From positions 1 to 64,000 of the forward strand of contig NZ_VHKO01000005.1 of the NCBI RefSeq assembly GCF_015223435.1: a stretch of DNA of 64,000 bases. Reading direction: 5' to 3'. Below the pieces are notes generated by a model. That model did not search any database. It saw only the letters and a program-made list of their open reading frames with translations, and was not told the origin of the DNA. This document shows, one piece after another, positions 34,581-44,866 of the stretch. Within the stretch, counting starts at the first letter, position 1, and the number at the start of each line of letters is the position of its first letter. This stretch comes from Vibrio hibernica (GTDB taxonomy: Bacteria > Pseudomonadota > Gammaproteobacteria > Enterobacterales > Vibrionaceae). The position numbers and the translations under genes were made by a program.

Positions 34581-35096
34581 TTAAACCTGAAATTTACTTT
34601 TATCGCCAATATCGAAATGAAAAGGTTGGCGAAATTTAGCGATGCACATTCCTATTAACAGTAGAAAAGAAGCAATAGCGAAACCGTGCGTCAGGATAGA
34701 GGAAACTGATATTAATAAGCTTAGCCAATATAAAATCAGCACGACTGGCGTAATTCGAACTAAGTAAATTCGAAAGCAGTAGTACTCTTTGATGGTTAAT
34801 GCGCTCGTCACTAAAAAGCTTGCGCCAATGGCTAAAATGGGCGCAATACCAAGCATAAGCCAGCAGACTGAGAATAGAGCACTGCCTAAAATTATCCAGC
34901 GGATTTTTTTATCATAAATATGCATACAAGCCGCCGCAACCAAGGAACTGCAAATTAACAGTTTGCTCGCATAGTCAAAAGGAATGACGTTATACAACAC
35001 CATGGCAATGGCTGACACACCGAAGCTTAAACGATATAAACCTACGGTTAGGTAATCGATGATATCGAGGTCTTCTTTTACATGAATGTCAGCCAT
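34581..35096 (-). CDS. DUF2301 integral membrane protein
   Basis: 171 residues with about five membrane helices and a short cytoplasmic C-terminus 'FHFDIGDKSKFQV', which with 'DYLTVGLYRLSFG' at the N-terminus marks the DUF2301 family. Function is unknown. AAAGGAAC lies upstream of the ATG. It sits between cueP and an M14-type peptidase gene on the same strand. Confidence 0.82.
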   Translation of the reverse strand: MADIHVKEDLDIIDYLTVGLYRLSFGVSAIAMVLYNVIPFDYASKLLICSSLVAAACMHIYDKKIRWIILGSALFSVCWLMLGIAPILAIGASFLVTSALTIKEYYCFRIYLVRITPVVLILYWLSLLISVSSILTHGFAIASFLLLIGMCIAKFRQPFHFDIGDKSKFQV

Positions 35097-35162
35097 ACTG
35101 CTCTGTTCCTTTTATTTGCTGGTTTGCTTATTGGCAATTTTAAAGTGTAACGCGACGGGTGA

Positions 35163-36101
35163 TCATTTAATTGTAGTCAGAATATAATCGAGAGCGCCGA
35201 CAATAGCGGCTACTTGAGCGCGGTTGCATTCATCATTGGTTACTTTAGGGCTATCTGGATACACTTCGGTCGTTGTGCAGTATTGATAATCGGTAAAGCC
35301 GGCACATAACCCAAGCGTCGCTAACGGGTAATTAATTACGCCATTTTGAGTTTCATCAGAACCTATGATTTGGTTGTTTTCATCGGCTGGTGCAATGTGA
35401 GTGACTTTACGGACGGAATCGATAATAGCTTTTTGCAGGGCATCATCGTCTTTTTCTGTGTCTCCTACCGTATAAAATCCATCAGGAATAGAGCCTTTTT
35501 TGCATTCAATACCATCACGAGCGGCGAGCGCTGGACGAAACTCTAATTCATCTGTATCCGTGGTTTCGTGTAAATCAATATGGGCTAAAATCGACACGTT
35601 TAAATCCGCTACCATTCTCATTAAAGCGGCTGATTCTTGAACCGGACTATTGGCTGTAAAATTACGATTAGGATCTAGAGCTTCAGGGTTCCAACGATTA
35701 ATAGTTTCGTATCCCCAAGGGCTGACACATGGCGCGATAATAATATTAAAATCAGCTTGGTAATTTTTTTCTTCTGTTTGAGCAAATAAAAGTGCGCCGT
35801 GTACGCCACTAGTCTCGTAGCCGTGAACACCACCGGTGACTAAAATGGTTGGTTTATTGGTATCCCAGTCACGAGTTTTGAGGGCCCATAATGGATAACG
35901 GTCTTCCCCAACCGGATTATTATCGTATTGCAATTCACCATATTGAAAAACGTCAAATTGATTTTTTAGCGCATCAATTTTTGGTACCACTTCCTCGAAA
36001 TAAGAACGTTTTACACTGGTTTGTTCTAACCACTGGCGTTTTTCAATATTGGTCCATTTTTGGCCTGGTGTTCCGATTGGAAATGCAGTCGTGGTGTTCA
36101 T
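35163..36101 (-). CDS. M14-family zinc carboxypeptidase / succinylglutamate desuccinylase-like
   Basis: 312 residues, no signal peptide, so probably cytoplasmic. The zinc-binding motif HxxE is in 'GGVHGYETSG' (near residue 95), 'DPNRNF' is the substrate-binding arginine motif, and 'HIDLHETTDTDE' provides the third zinc ligand. 'TEVYPDS' near the C-terminus contains a likely catalytic glutamate. The family (M14, aspartoacylase-like subgroup) cleaves C-terminal residues or N-acyl amino acids; the substrate here is unknown. AAAGGA lies before the ATG. Confidence 0.85.
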   Translation of the reverse strand: MNTTTAFPIGTPGQKWTNIEKRQWLEQTSVKRSYFEEVVPKIDALKNQFDVFQYGELQYDNNPVGEDRYPLWALKTRDWDTNKPTILVTGGVHGYETSGVHGALLFAQTEEKNYQADFNIIIAPCVSPWGYETINRWNPEALDPNRNFTANSPVQESAALMRMVADLNVSILAHIDLHETTDTDELEFRPALAARDGIECKKGSIPDGFYTVGDTEKDDDALQKAIIDSVRKVTHIAPADENNQIIGSDETQNGVINYPLATLGLCAGFTDYQYCTTTEVYPDSPKVTNDECNRAQVAAIVGALDYILTTIK

Positions 36102-36327
36102 GAGAGTGTCCTTTATTAAGATTATTAACGTATCAATAATCTTAACACTTAGCCAAGAATGGCAGTAGTAGAAATCTACGCACCTTATTATTGAGTAATC
36201 TTATTTATTACCGATACTATGTTTATTTGCTTGTTGCGATTTATGACCTATTTTGACGGTAAGCACTCAGTTTTGCGAAAAGCACTAAACTAAAGTAAGA
36301 CAAACGACAAAAAGGCACAGGAACATT

Positions 36328-37164
36328 ATGTTAAAACGAGTCATCATCCTCACCAGTATCATATTGTTTACGGGGTGTTCAACGCAGTTTTTGTATGATC
36401 GATTAGATTGGATGGCAGCTCAATATGTTGATCAATATGTGTCGTTAAATGATAAGCAAGAGTCTATGTTGAAGCAGTCAGTTAACGAGGTGAAAGAATG
36501 GCATCGGCAAAAGCAGTTACCCACTTATATTTCTTATATCGATCGAGTGTTGCTTTTGAAACCATCAGAAGTGAATGTCAGTCAAATAGGAAAAGAATAT
36601 GACCAATTAAAAGGCTATTCAAGACAGATTGCTATTCAGGTTATGCCACATTTATATGATTTATTTATGACATTGGACCAAGCGCAAGGCGATGAGCTTT
36701 TTGTATCGTTACAGGAAAAGTATCAAGAGGAATATGCAGACTACAAAGATTTATCTGAAGAAGAAAATCGAGATAAATCGTATAAAAGAATGGTGAAAAT
36801 ACTTGAGAAATGGATCGGCGATCTTTCTGCTACGCAGGATCGAAATGTAAAGCAATGGAGCTTGGAGCGCCCATTAATGAGTCATGAGTGGTTTAATCAG
36901 CAGCTCATCAATAAAGCAGAATTACAGGTGTTATTTTTACAACGTAATGAGTCCAGTGCATTTAAGAATAAATTTAGCACTACATTACTTGAACCTGAAA
37001 ATCTATACACCCAGCAACTAAAGGTTAAATTACAACAAAATAGCGCCATTACGGTTGATATGTTAGTTCAAGTCATACAACAAATGTCCCCAAAACAACT
37101 TGATCATTATCATGATGAACTTCGTGATTGGCGCAAAATATTTGTTGATATAGCGTCAAAATAG
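36328..37164 (+). CDS. DUF6279 family lipoprotein
   Basis: 278 residues with a lipobox 'ILFTGCS' (lipidated cysteine at residue 17). The rest is mostly helical and highly charged, with 'YDRLDWMAAQYVDQYVSL' just after the lipid anchor, matching the DUF6279 lipoproteins of gammaproteobacteria. Function is unknown. It is monocistronic, opposite in strand to the peptidase gene. Confidence 0.82.
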   Translation: MLKRVIILTSIILFTGCSTQFLYDRLDWMAAQYVDQYVSLNDKQESMLKQSVNEVKEWHRQKQLPTYISYIDRVLLLKPSEVNVSQIGKEYDQLKGYSRQIAIQVMPHLYDLFMTLDQAQGDELFVSLQEKYQEEYADYKDLSEEENRDKSYKRMVKILEKWIGDLSATQDRNVKQWSLERPLMSHEWFNQQLINKAELQVLFLQRNESSAFKNKFSTTLLEPENLYTQQLKVKLQQNSAITVDMLVQVIQQMSPKQLDHYHDELRDWRKIFVDIASK

Positions 37165-37314
37165 CACTTAAAGAGAGATGACAATGGATTAAAACTGAAG
37201 AGTGAATCGTATTCGCATGCCCATCGTCACATAAATAATATGTAAGCTGATTTATTATCGCACCAACCTGTTATATATCTCGCGTTATTTAAACAATCTA
37301 GTATGGAGTACTTA

Positions 37315-39276
37315 ATGAAAATCGTTCGTCACCCTCTTTCTTTGTCGGTATTGATCGGGATGATCAGCCTGTCAAACCCTACTTTTGCGGATACTATTCA
37401 TTTACGTGTTATTGAAACTACAGATATTCATGCTAATTACATGGATTACGATTACTACAAAGATAAGCCATCAGAAAAAATTGGCTTAGTGCGCGCGGCA
37501 ACGTTAATCGAGAAAGCCCGCGAAGAAGTAATTAATAGTGTGCTGGTGGATAATGGGGATCTTATTCAGGGTAGCCCTATGGGGGATTATATTGCCTCGA
37601 AAGGACTACAGCCTGGTGAGGTTCACCCCGCTTATAAAGCGATGAATTTGTTGAGATATGATGTCGGCAATATTGGTAATCATGAGTTTAATTATGGTTT
37701 GGATTTTTTAGCTGAAGCCACTAATGACGCGAAATTCCCTTATGTAAATGCGAATGTTTATGAAGCGAAATCAGGTAAGCATTACTTCAATCCTTATATT
37801 ATTAAAACGTATCAATTTAAAGATACAGATGGTAAGAATCAAAAAATAAAAGTGGGCTATATTGGTTTTGTACCGCCACAGATTATGGTGTGGGATAAGA
37901 AGAACCTTAACGGAAAAATAACGGTTAAAGATATTAAACAAACGGCTCAAGAATTAGTGCCTAAAATGCGCAAAGAAGGCGCTGATGTGATCATTGCGAT
38001 CGCTCACTCTGGTCTATCGGTTGACCCTTATAAACAAGGTGCAGAAAACTCCGCATATTATTTAACCCAAGTGCAAGGTATTGATGCCATTGCATTTGGT
38101 CATGCTCATGCGGTATTCCCGAGTAAAGAGTTTGCCCATTTAGACGGTGTCGATATTGAAAATGGCACCATTAATGGTATTGCTTCGGTGATGCCTGGCC
38201 GCTGGGGAAGCCATGTTGGTGTGATGGACTTGGTGTTAAAAGAAAAAAATGGTCGTTGGCAGGTTACAAAAGGTCGCGCTGAGGCACGTCCTATTTTCGA
38301 TGCCACGAAGAATAAATCGTTAGCAGCAGAAGATATGCAAATTAAAAACGCGTTAGATTCTGATCATGCCGCTACTCGAAACTTTGTTAACCAACCAATT
38401 GGCAAAGCCAGCGCTAATATGTATAGCTACTTGTCGTTAGTTCAAGATGACCCAACGGTCCAAATCGTTAATATGGCGCAAAAAGATTATGCCGAACGCT
38501 TTATTCAAGGCGATCCTGATCTTGATGGCTTGCCAGTGTTGGCTGCGGCTGCACCCTTTAAGGCAGGTGGTCGTAAGAACGATCCGGGTAACTTCACTGA
38601 AGTTGAAGCGGGTGAGCTGACCTTCCGTAATGCGGCGGATTTATACTTGTATCCTAATACGTTAGTGGCGCTAAAAGTTACGGGCGCAGATGTTAAAGAA
38701 TGGCTTGAATGTTCGGCGGGGCAGTTTAACCAAATCGATCCAAACAGTAGCGAACCGCAATCTTTGATTAATTGGAATGATTTCCGCACTTATAATTATG
38801 ATGTGATTGATGGCGTTAACTATCAAATTGATGTGACTCAGCCAGCTAAATATGATGGTGAATGTAAAGCGGTTCATCCGGACTCTCAACGTATTGTTCA
38901 TTTAACTTATAACGGCGAGCCTATTAATCCTCAACAAACCTTTATCGTTGCGACGAATAATTATCGTGCTTACGGCGAAAAATTTGCAGGCACGGGATCT
39001 AAATATGTTGCGTTTGATTCACCGGATGAAAACCGTACCATTTTAGCTGACTATATTTCTCGGGTGAGTAAAGAACAAGGTCAAGTTACGCCAAGTGCCG
39101 ATAACAATTGGTCATTTGCACCGATTAAAACTAAAGCGAATTTAGATGTCCGTTTTGAAACGTCACCAAGTGATAAAGCGGCTAAATTTATTCAGGCTAA
39201 CGCTCAGTATCCAATGAAAAAAGTCGCGACCGATGAGGTTGGTTTTGCGGTTTATCAATTACAGTTAAATAAATAA
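37315..39276 (+). CDS. cpdB: 2',3'-cyclic-nucleotide 2'-phosphodiesterase / 3'-nucleotidase
   Basis: About 653 residues with a signal peptide (cleavage near 'TFA-DT'). The metallophosphoesterase core is intact: '[14 protein letters not shown]', '[13 protein letters not shown]', '[14 protein letters not shown]', 'IAHSGLS' and 'FGHAHAVFP', followed by a C-terminal 5'-nucleotidase substrate domain. It salvages 2',3'-cyclic nucleotides in the periplasm and closely follows E. coli CpdB. GGAG six bases before ATG 37315 favours this start over the in-frame ATG at 37303. Confidence 0.96.
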   Translation: MKIVRHPLSLSVLIGMISLSNPTFADTIHLRVIETTDIHANYMDYDYYKDKPSEKIGLVRAATLIEKAREEVINSVLVDNGDLIQGSPMGDYIASKGLQPGEVHPAYKAMNLLRYDVGNIGNHEFNYGLDFLAEATNDAKFPYVNANVYEAKSGKHYFNPYIIKTYQFKDTDGKNQKIKVGYIGFVPPQIMVWDKKNLNGKITVKDIKQTAQELVPKMRKEGADVIIAIAHSGLSVDPYKQGAENSAYYLTQVQGIDAIAFGHAHAVFPSKEFAHLDGVDIENGTINGIASVMPGRWGSHVGVMDLVLKEKNGRWQVTKGRAEARPIFDATKNKSLAAEDMQIKNALDSDHAATRNFVNQPIGKASANMYSYLSLVQDDPTVQIVNMAQKDYAERFIQGDPDLDGLPVLAAAAPFKAGGRKNDPGNFTEVEAGELTFRNAADLYLYPNTLVALKVTGADVKEWLECSAGQFNQIDPNSSEPQSLINWNDFRTYNYDVIDGVNYQIDVTQPAKYDGECKAVHPDSQRIVHLTYNGEPINPQQTFIVATNNYRAYGEKFAGTGSKYVAFDSPDENRTILADYISRVSKEQGQVTPSADNNWSFAPIKTKANLDVRFETSPSDKAAKFIQANAQYPMKKVATDEVGFAVYQLQLNK

Positions 39277-39293
39277 TCGAAATGTTAATTAAA

Positions 39294-39328
39294 AAATGAA
39301 GCATGAGAACATAACTTGTGCTTCATTT
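39294..39328 (+). terminator. Terminator downstream of cpdB
   Basis: Perfect 10-bp repeat AAATGAAGCA / TGCTTCATTT (39294-39303 and 39319-39328), ending in TTTCTTATTT. Confidence 0.7.
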
Positions 39329-39541
39329 CTTATTTGGCTTCTCTGTTTTTTATCAATCAAGCATCCACGTGGCACTTAAGCTACGTTACGGTATTGCTGT
39401 TATCCGTGAATGTGGATGTTGTATGTTAATCACGTCAAGAGAAGGTCAATAACAACGCGATTTATGGCGAACTCTTCATTTCTTTGTTAGGGTTATATTG
39501 GTATTTTAATAATGAAGTGGATCTTTTATAGGGAGTTTATT

Positions 39542-39913
39542 ATGAACAAAATATCTAAATTAGCGGTTACCGCTCTTTCGATTGGTATTCTGGCTGGTTG
39601 TGCATCTAATGATGAAATGACGGAGCAGCAAAATAAAAATACCGAACAAATTCAAGCGTTAGAAAGTAGGCTACAAGAGCAACAAGCTCAATCTGAAATG
39701 ACGGCTGAGTCTGTAGCACAGTTACAAACAGATCAAGAAGCATTGCAACAACAATCTGAAGATGCGGCTAAGGTATATACCGTTAAAGAGCATGACACCC
39801 TTTGGGCGATTGCAAAAGCGCATGACATGTCATTAGATGATTTACTTCAATTGAATTCTGACATTAAAAGTCCTAATAAAATAACAATTGGTCAAATGCT
39901 TAATATTAAGTAA
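39542..39913 (+). CDS. LysM-domain lipoprotein
   Basis: 123 residues: signal peptide with lipobox 'GILAGCAS', a glutamine-rich coiled coil (about 25-72) and a C-terminal LysM domain (about 76-122, 'VYTVKEHDTLWAIAKAHDMS'). It is probably an outer-membrane lipoprotein that binds peptidoglycan, with an Lpp-like coiled coil. ATG 39542 has GGGAG six bases upstream; an in-frame start 30 bases earlier would disrupt the signal peptide. A bidirectional terminator follows. Confidence 0.88.
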   Translation: MNKISKLAVTALSIGILAGCASNDEMTEQQNKNTEQIQALESRLQEQQAQSEMTAESVAQLQTDQEALQQQSEDAAKVYTVKEHDTLWAIAKAHDMSLDDLLQLNSDIKSPNKITIGQMLNIK

Positions 39914-39929
39914 TGGATTCAATGTTATT

Positions 39930-39968
39930 AAAAAGCCCCACTCATTATTTAAATGAATGGGGCTTTTT
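39930..39968. terminator. Bidirectional terminator between LysM lipoprotein and nap operon
   Basis: An 11-bp stem AAAAAGCCCCA / TGGGGCTTTTT (39930-39940 with 39958-39968), extended by an inner TCATT/AATGA pairing; T-runs on both strands. Serves the lipoprotein gene and the last nap-operon gene. Confidence 0.9.
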
Positions 39969-39989
39969 CATGGAGCTCTGTGTATTTAA

Positions 39990-40127
39990 TTAATCGATTT
40001 GTTTATCTTTAGTCATCGATAAAATAAAAATACAAATGGCAGCAACGGCGGCAAACCCACCTAAAATAATCACTGGCATCGCGGCATAACCTAAGACGTG
40101 CCACATTACGTATTCTAAAGTACCCAT
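39990..40127 (-). CDS. 45-residue nap-associated single-span membrane protein (TIGR02808 type)
   Basis: A short ORF immediately after napC (45-bp gap) and before the operon terminator. It translates to 45 residues: 'MGTLEYVMWHVLGYAAMPVI', one long hydrophobic helix, and a charged C-terminal end 'SMTKDKQID'. GGAAGAGGAAA lies 4 bases or more upstream of the ATG. The size, single span and place match the small TIGR02808 protein, known mainly from Vibrio and Photobacterium beside periplasmic nitrate reductase genes. Its role is not known; it may be a Nap accessory or quinol-side subunit. Confidence 0.85.
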   Translation of the reverse strand: MGTLEYVMWHVLGYAAMPVIILGGFAAVAAICIFILSMTKDKQID

Positions 40128-40172
40128 TAATTTTCCTCTTCCTATTTCTGATTAGAGTGGTGAGCTGACTGG

Positions 40173-40745
40173 TTACCAGCCTTCCACATCTCTCATGTCA
40201 GGTAGTTTGTGGGCAATACCTTTGTGACAATCGACACAAGTTTTGTCGCCGTCTGCCAATGCGGTGGAGTGTTGTTTAACAGCACGAGGCCCTTGTTCTG
40301 AGAAATCCATATAATTGAACTGATGACAGTTACGGCACTCTTTCGAGTCGTTGTCTTTCATTCGTTGCCATTCTCGGTGTGCGAGGTGGCCACGGCGTGC
40401 TTTGAATTTTTCTTCTGTATCAATCGTACCGATGAAATGGAATAACAGTTCTTTTGATGCTTGCACTTTACGCACAATTTTGTCGGTCCATTTATGAGGG
40501 ACGTGACAGTCAGAACAAATAGCACGCACACCAGATCGGTTAGAGTAGTGAATGGTTTCACGGATCTCTTTTACTATCGGCGCGTGGCAGCCTGAACAAA
40601 ATTCTTCGGTATTGGTTGCTTCCATTCCGGTGTTAAATGCACCCCAGAATAATAGCCCCCCCATAAAGCCCATTAGCAGTATGATCCCTGCCGCGGCTTT
40701 ACTTGGCGTGGATAAACGCTTCCAGAAATTTTTAATGATTTTCAT
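40173..40745 (-). CDS. napC: NapC/NirT tetraheme cytochrome c
   Basis: 190 residues with an N-terminal membrane anchor (about 17-38) and four CxxCH haem sites: CSGCH (50-54), CSDCH (77-81), CRNCH and CVDCH. It oxidises quinol at the membrane and passes electrons to NapB. It is downstream of napB and upstream of the 45-residue protein on the minus strand. Confidence 0.96.
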   Translation of the reverse strand: MKIIKNFWKRLSTPSKAAAGIILLMGFMGGLLFWGAFNTGMEATNTEEFCSGCHAPIVKEIRETIHYSNRSGVRAICSDCHVPHKWTDKIVRKVQASKELLFHFIGTIDTEEKFKARRGHLAHREWQRMKDNDSKECRNCHQFNYMDFSEQGPRAVKQHSTALADGDKTCVDCHKGIAHKLPDMRDVEGW

Positions 40746-40807
40746 AATATTCTCTCTTTTCGTTTAACTGGAGTAACAATACGGTTACCCCAATTAAGCG
40801 CAGCGTT

Positions 40808-41290
40808 TTATTTTAACGAATCAACTCGTTGGAATTCGTTTCCGACCAAAGGTTTAGCATCAGCTTGTGGTACGTGGCACTGCAAGCAGAAGTAACGACG
40901 AGGCGAAACATCAGATAGCACAGCATCTTCACGGTTCACATAGTGGGTCACACTGATTTTAGTCGCACCCATTTCTTTGGCATTTTTCCAACTATGACAA
41001 GAGAGGCATTTATTAACGTTTAAAGAGACTTCATAGTTACGAATCGTATGTGGGATCAATGGTGGTTGATACACATAATTACTTTCTAATTGGTGATCTT
41101 TAGGAAAGCGTTTAAAACTATCCGCTGGGCGAGTGGATTCTAATTCACTTGCCCCACGTAATGATTGCAAGCCACCATTACCGCCAGGATTTGTTACCAC
41201 TGGGGTGATTTGGTCACTTGCATCTTCTGCTTGCACTGCACCGATGATCAGCATTGAAGCTGCGACGAATGCCATGATGATTTTTTTCAT
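40808..41290 (-). CDS. napB: Periplasmic nitrate reductase diheme cytochrome subunit
   Basis: 160 residues: a signal peptide (about 1-21, 'AVQA-ED') and two haem sites, CLSCH and CLQCH. It relays electrons from NapC to NapA in the periplasm. GGAGAAG lies before the ATG. Operon order is napF-D-A-B-C. Confidence 0.96.
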   Translation of the reverse strand: MKKIIMAFVAASMLIIGAVQAEDASDQITPVVTNPGGNGGLQSLRGASELESTRPADSFKRFPKDHQLESNYVYQPPLIPHTIRNYEVSLNVNKCLSCHSWKNAKEMGATKISVTHYVNREDAVLSDVSPRRYFCLQCHVPQADAKPLVGNEFQRVDSLK

Positions 41291-41329
41291 AATCTTCTCC
41301 GATTTCTTTGATTTTTATATGCAATATGC

Positions 41330-43822
41330 TTAAACGCTAGCCACTTTTGTGATCTTCACAGGACATTTTTTATAGTCAGTCTGCTTAGATAGCGGGTCAG
41401 TTGCATCAAGAATCAATTTATTGACTAAGATACGAGCATCAAAGAAAGGTACAAAGACCAAGCCTTTTGGCGGACGGTTTCGACCGCGAGTTTCAACACG
41501 AACACGTACTTCACCACGAGGGGATTGCATTAACACCTCATCACCACGGCGTAAATTACGGCTTTCTGCATCATCGGGATGAATGTAGCAAAGTGCGTCA
41601 GGTACGGCTTTATAGAGTTCAGGTACACGACGAGTCATGGTGCCTGTGTGCCAATGCTCAAGAACGCGACCAGTACATAACCAAAGATCGAACTCTTCAT
41701 CTGGCACTTCTGGTGGCGCTTCGTATGGCGCTGAAATGATCAGAGCTTTACCATCTGGCTGACCGTAGAAATCACGACCTTCACGTTTTGCGTATGGGTC
41801 ATATTCCGGGTTAAAACGCCATAAGGTTTCTTTACCATCAACGACAGGCCAACGTAAGCCGCGCACTGTGTGATAAACATCGTACGGGGCTAAATCATGC
41901 CCATGGCCACGACCAAATGTTGCGTATTCTTCAAATAAGCCTTTTTGGATATAGAAGCCTGCTGATTTTGCATCATCGTTAAGATCTTGTGCTTCTTCTA
42001 ATGGGAACTTATCTACATTGCCATTACGGAATAAAATGTCGTACATGGTTTTGCCGCGAAGCTCTGGCGCTTTTGCCATTAGCTCTGCATCCCACACTTC
42101 TTCAATTTTGAAGCGTTTTGCAAATTCCATGATTTGCCAAAGATCGGATCTTGCGCCTTCAACTGGGGATACTTGTTGATACCAAGCTTGAGTACGGCGT
42201 TCAGCATTGCCGTAAGCGCCTTCTTTTTCTACCCACATTGCCGTTGGTAGAACAAGGTCGGCGGCTTGCGCGGTTACCGTTGGATATGGATCAGAACATA
42301 CAATAAAGTTTTCTGGATTACGGTAGCCCGGTAGACGATCAGTATTGATGTTTGGACCTGCTTGCATGTTGTTGTTACACATCACCCAGTAAGCGTTTAA
42401 CTTACCATCTTTTAGCATGCGATCTTGTTCCACAGCGTGGAAGCCAGGTTTTGCTGGAATTGTCCCTTCAGGCAGTTTCCAAATTTTCTCCGCCGTTTTA
42501 CGGTGTGCCGGATTTGTGACGACTAAATCAGCCGGAAGGCGATGCGAGAATGTGCCTACTTCACGGGCAGTACCACAAGCTGACGGCTGACCCGTTAATG
42601 AGAATGGGCTATTGCCAGGTTCGGAAATTTTGCCAGTTAATAAGTGCAGGTTGTACACCAAGCTTTGCATCCAAACGCCACGGGTATGTTGGTTCATCCC
42701 CATAGTCCAAAGCGACATCACTTTGGTTTTTGGATCGGCGTATTGTTTCGCCATTGCGATAAGATCTTCAGGCAACACACCTGACATTTCGACTGTTTTT
42801 TCTAATGTGTAAGGAGCAACGGATTTTTTGTATTGCTCAAATGAAATATCAGACATAGCGCCTGAGTTAGCATTCTTAGCTTTAACTTGCAGCGGGTCTT
42901 CATCACGGAGACCATAACCAATATCGGTTACCGCTTGTTTAAAGTGGGTATGCTTGTTAACAAAATCCCAATTAACCGCATCATTTTGAATAATGTAATT
43001 GGCAATAAAGTTTGCAATAGCCAAATCAGATTGAGGATGAAAAATCATTCCTTTATCGGCTAATTCGAAACTACGATGGTAGTAAGTAGAAAGGACATTC
43101 ACCTTAACATGAGGATGACTTAAACGGCGGTCGGTGATACGAGTCCATAGAACAGGGTGCATTTCAGCCATGTTTGAGCCCCAAAGCACGAATGAATCCG
43201 CGTGCTCGAAGTCATCATAGCAACCCATTGGTTCATCAATACCAAAGGTGCGCATAAAGCCAACCACGGCAGAAGCCATACAGTGACGAGCGTTTGGATC
43301 AATGTTATTAGAGCGAAAACCTGCTTTCATCAATTTAGAAGCGGCGTAACCTTCCATTACAGTCCATTGACCAGAGCCAAACATGCCGACACTCGTTGGG
43401 CCTTTTTCTTTAATGGCCTTTTTAAATTTCTCTGCCATGATGTCAAAAGCGGCGTCCCATGAGACGGGTGCAAAGTCACCATTTTTATCAAATTTACCGT
43501 TGCTCATACGAAGCAATGGCGTATTTAAACGATCTTTACCGTACATGATTTTTGATAGGAAGTAGCCTTTGATGCAGTTAAGGCCTTTGTTTACAGGAGC
43601 TTCTGGATCGCCTTGTGTTGCAACGACCTTGCCATTTTGAGTCCCGATTAAAACTGAACAGCCAGTACCACAAAAGCGGCAAGGGGCTTTGTCCCATTTT
43701 ATTGCGGTTTCATCAGAGCTTACAATCAGGTTCGTAGCAGAGGCTGAAAGGCTTATCCCTGCTACTGCCGCGGCTGAAGCGGCTGCGTTTGCTTTTACAA
43801 ACGCGCGTCTTGTCATCTTCAT
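41330..43822 (-). CDS. napA: Periplasmic nitrate reductase catalytic subunit
   Basis: An 830-residue molybdopterin enzyme that reduces nitrate to nitrite. The N-terminus has a Tat signal ('[17 protein letters not shown]'). A [4Fe-4S] cluster is held by Cys48, Cys51, Cys55 and Cys83 ('CRFCGTGC' and 'GLNCIKG'), and Cys181 in '[11 protein letters not shown]' is the molybdenum ligand. The length matches NapA. GAGGGA precedes the ATG. Folding is assisted by NapD, encoded just upstream. Confidence 0.98.
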   Translation of the reverse strand: MKMTRRAFVKANAAASAAAVAGISLSASATNLIVSSDETAIKWDKAPCRFCGTGCSVLIGTQNGKVVATQGDPEAPVNKGLNCIKGYFLSKIMYGKDRLNTPLLRMSNGKFDKNGDFAPVSWDAAFDIMAEKFKKAIKEKGPTSVGMFGSGQWTVMEGYAASKLMKAGFRSNNIDPNARHCMASAVVGFMRTFGIDEPMGCYDDFEHADSFVLWGSNMAEMHPVLWTRITDRRLSHPHVKVNVLSTYYHRSFELADKGMIFHPQSDLAIANFIANYIIQNDAVNWDFVNKHTHFKQAVTDIGYGLRDEDPLQVKAKNANSGAMSDISFEQYKKSVAPYTLEKTVEMSGVLPEDLIAMAKQYADPKTKVMSLWTMGMNQHTRGVWMQSLVYNLHLLTGKISEPGNSPFSLTGQPSACGTAREVGTFSHRLPADLVVTNPAHRKTAEKIWKLPEGTIPAKPGFHAVEQDRMLKDGKLNAYWVMCNNNMQAGPNINTDRLPGYRNPENFIVCSDPYPTVTAQAADLVLPTAMWVEKEGAYGNAERRTQAWYQQVSPVEGARSDLWQIMEFAKRFKIEEVWDAELMAKAPELRGKTMYDILFRNGNVDKFPLEEAQDLNDDAKSAGFYIQKGLFEEYATFGRGHGHDLAPYDVYHTVRGLRWPVVDGKETLWRFNPEYDPYAKREGRDFYGQPDGKALIISAPYEAPPEVPDEEFDLWLCTGRVLEHWHTGTMTRRVPELYKAVPDALCYIHPDDAESRNLRRGDEVLMQSPRGEVRVRVETRGRNRPPKGLVFVPFFDARILVNKLILDATDPLSKQTDYKKCPVKITKVASV

Positions 43823-43897
43823 ACTTTTCCCTCAGATTTGAATCCAGTCATATCGTCATTAATTATAATTATTGGTGTTTTCTTGTTTTTGGCTGAA

Positions 43898-44191
43898 TTA
43901 CTCAGCACTTACAAATTGTGTGTCGCTCATTTCATCATCTTCAAGATCACTTTCAATTTGATGAAAAATTAAAGCAACATTCAGTACATGTTCGAGGTTG
44001 TTAATTACATCAATAGTATCAGTGATATAACCTTGATTTTGAGTTTCAACCACGACAACTAATTTGCCTGCTTCACTTTCGCCGTAAATTTCCACACCAT
44101 CTAAAGATTCTATTTTTGTTTTTATCTCTGTTAGATGCTTTGGTACGACATGAACCACTAAGCTTGAAATGTGCACTTCATTTAGCGCCAT
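43898..44191 (-). CDS. napD: Chaperone NapD
   Basis: 97 residues, an ordinary NapD fold ('EVHISSLVVHVVPKHLTEIK' at the start, 'GKLVVVVETQNQ' in the middle). It binds the NapA Tat signal before export. It lies between napF and napA on the minus strand. Its C-terminal tail is acidic ('ESDLEDDEMSD') and longer than in E. coli NapD. Confidence 0.92.
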   Translation of the reverse strand: MALNEVHISSLVVHVVPKHLTEIKTKIESLDGVEIYGESEAGKLVVVVETQNQGYITDTIDVINNLEHVLNVALIFHQIESDLEDDEMSDTQFVSAE

Positions 44192-44246
44192 ATATTACCG
44201 CTCTCTTTTAGGTCAGTTTTATTGTTAAGTTAGTTTTATCTTTTCT

Positions 44247-44732
44247 TTACGTTAACTTGATCTGTATTGCATCAGTTGGACAGACTGAAACACAAGCACC
44301 ACAACCATTACAATCTTCAGATTCAATATAAGGTTGAGCAACGACACCAACGGCTAATTTAAATCGTATGGCTTGGGTTTCACACATTTCACCACAACTT
44401 CGGCATTCGACATTTTGTTTCGCAAGGCAAGTGTGTTGAATGCTTGCTTTGGCTGTCCATGCGGGCTCGTGTTTAGGAAAAAACAACGGCTCAGGACATA
44501 CTTCAGCGCATTGATAACAAAAAGTACATTCGCCTTTTTGAAAATCCACTACAGGAAATCCACCATCTCCAATTTGAATGATATGTTCAGGGCAATTTTT
44601 AATACAAGCGCCACATTGAGTACACATATCGGTAAATCGGTCTTCTTTTGCCCAAGGAAGATGTGGGGTTTCAGATGTTTTCTTACGTGTAAAAAGTTGG
44701 CGTCTTGATATATTTATCGATTGACTGGCCAC
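44247..44732 (-). CDS. napF: Ferredoxin-type protein NapF
   Basis: 161 residues with four cysteine clusters for [4Fe-4S] centres: 'CTQCGACIKNCP', 'CTFCYQCAEVCP', 'CRSCGEMCE' and 'CNGCGACVSVCP'. It is cytoplasmic and thought to help load NapA with iron-sulfur cluster before export. The start is GTG 44732, with AAGGTG five bases upstream; the family's 'SRRQLF' is at residue 10. It is first in the operon after a NarP- and FNR-controlled promoter region. Confidence 0.94.
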   Translation of the reverse strand: MASQSINISRRQLFTRKKTSETPHLPWAKEDRFTDMCTQCGACIKNCPEHIIQIGDGGFPVVDFQKGECTFCYQCAEVCPEPLFFPKHEPAWTAKASIQHTCLAKQNVECRSCGEMCETQAIRFKLAVGVVAQPYIESEDCNGCGACVSVCPTDAIQIKLT

Positions 44733-44736
44733 GTAC

Positions 44737-44790
44737 TCACCTTTGTCCAGTTTTGCCTACATTAGAATAAATCTTATGTAGTAAATTCAT
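44737..44790 (-). CDS. Possible 17-residue leader peptide of the nap operon
   Basis: ATG 44790, with AAGGA nine bases upstream, opens a frame of 17 residues ('MNLLHKIYSNVGKTGQR') ending 4 bases before the napF GTG. The sequence is not recognised. The location in the 5' leader, the ribosome site and the tight spacing suggest translation coupling to napF, but this may be chance. Confidence 0.3.
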   Translation of the reverse strand: MNLLHKIYSNVGKTGQR

Positions 44791-44836
44791 ACTTTTATAT
44801 CCTTATAAATTGTAGTTTCTTATAGTAAAGCATAAA

Positions 44837-44852
44837 TACCCCTAAAGAGGTA
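44837..44852 (-). promoter_or_regulatory. NarP 7-2-7 site
   Basis: TACCCCT-AA-AGAGGTA, a perfect inverted pair of NarL/NarP heptamers with 2-bp spacing, the arrangement NarP requires. Lies about 105 bp upstream of napF, in the region shared with divergent narQ. Confidence 0.85.
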
Positions 44853-44866
44853 AAGATATGAATAAT

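Noticed and set aside
39361..39420. CATCCAC / GTGGATG inverted repeat after cpdB
   Set aside because: Only 7 bp with a loop of about 50 bases and no further pairing or downstream T-run.
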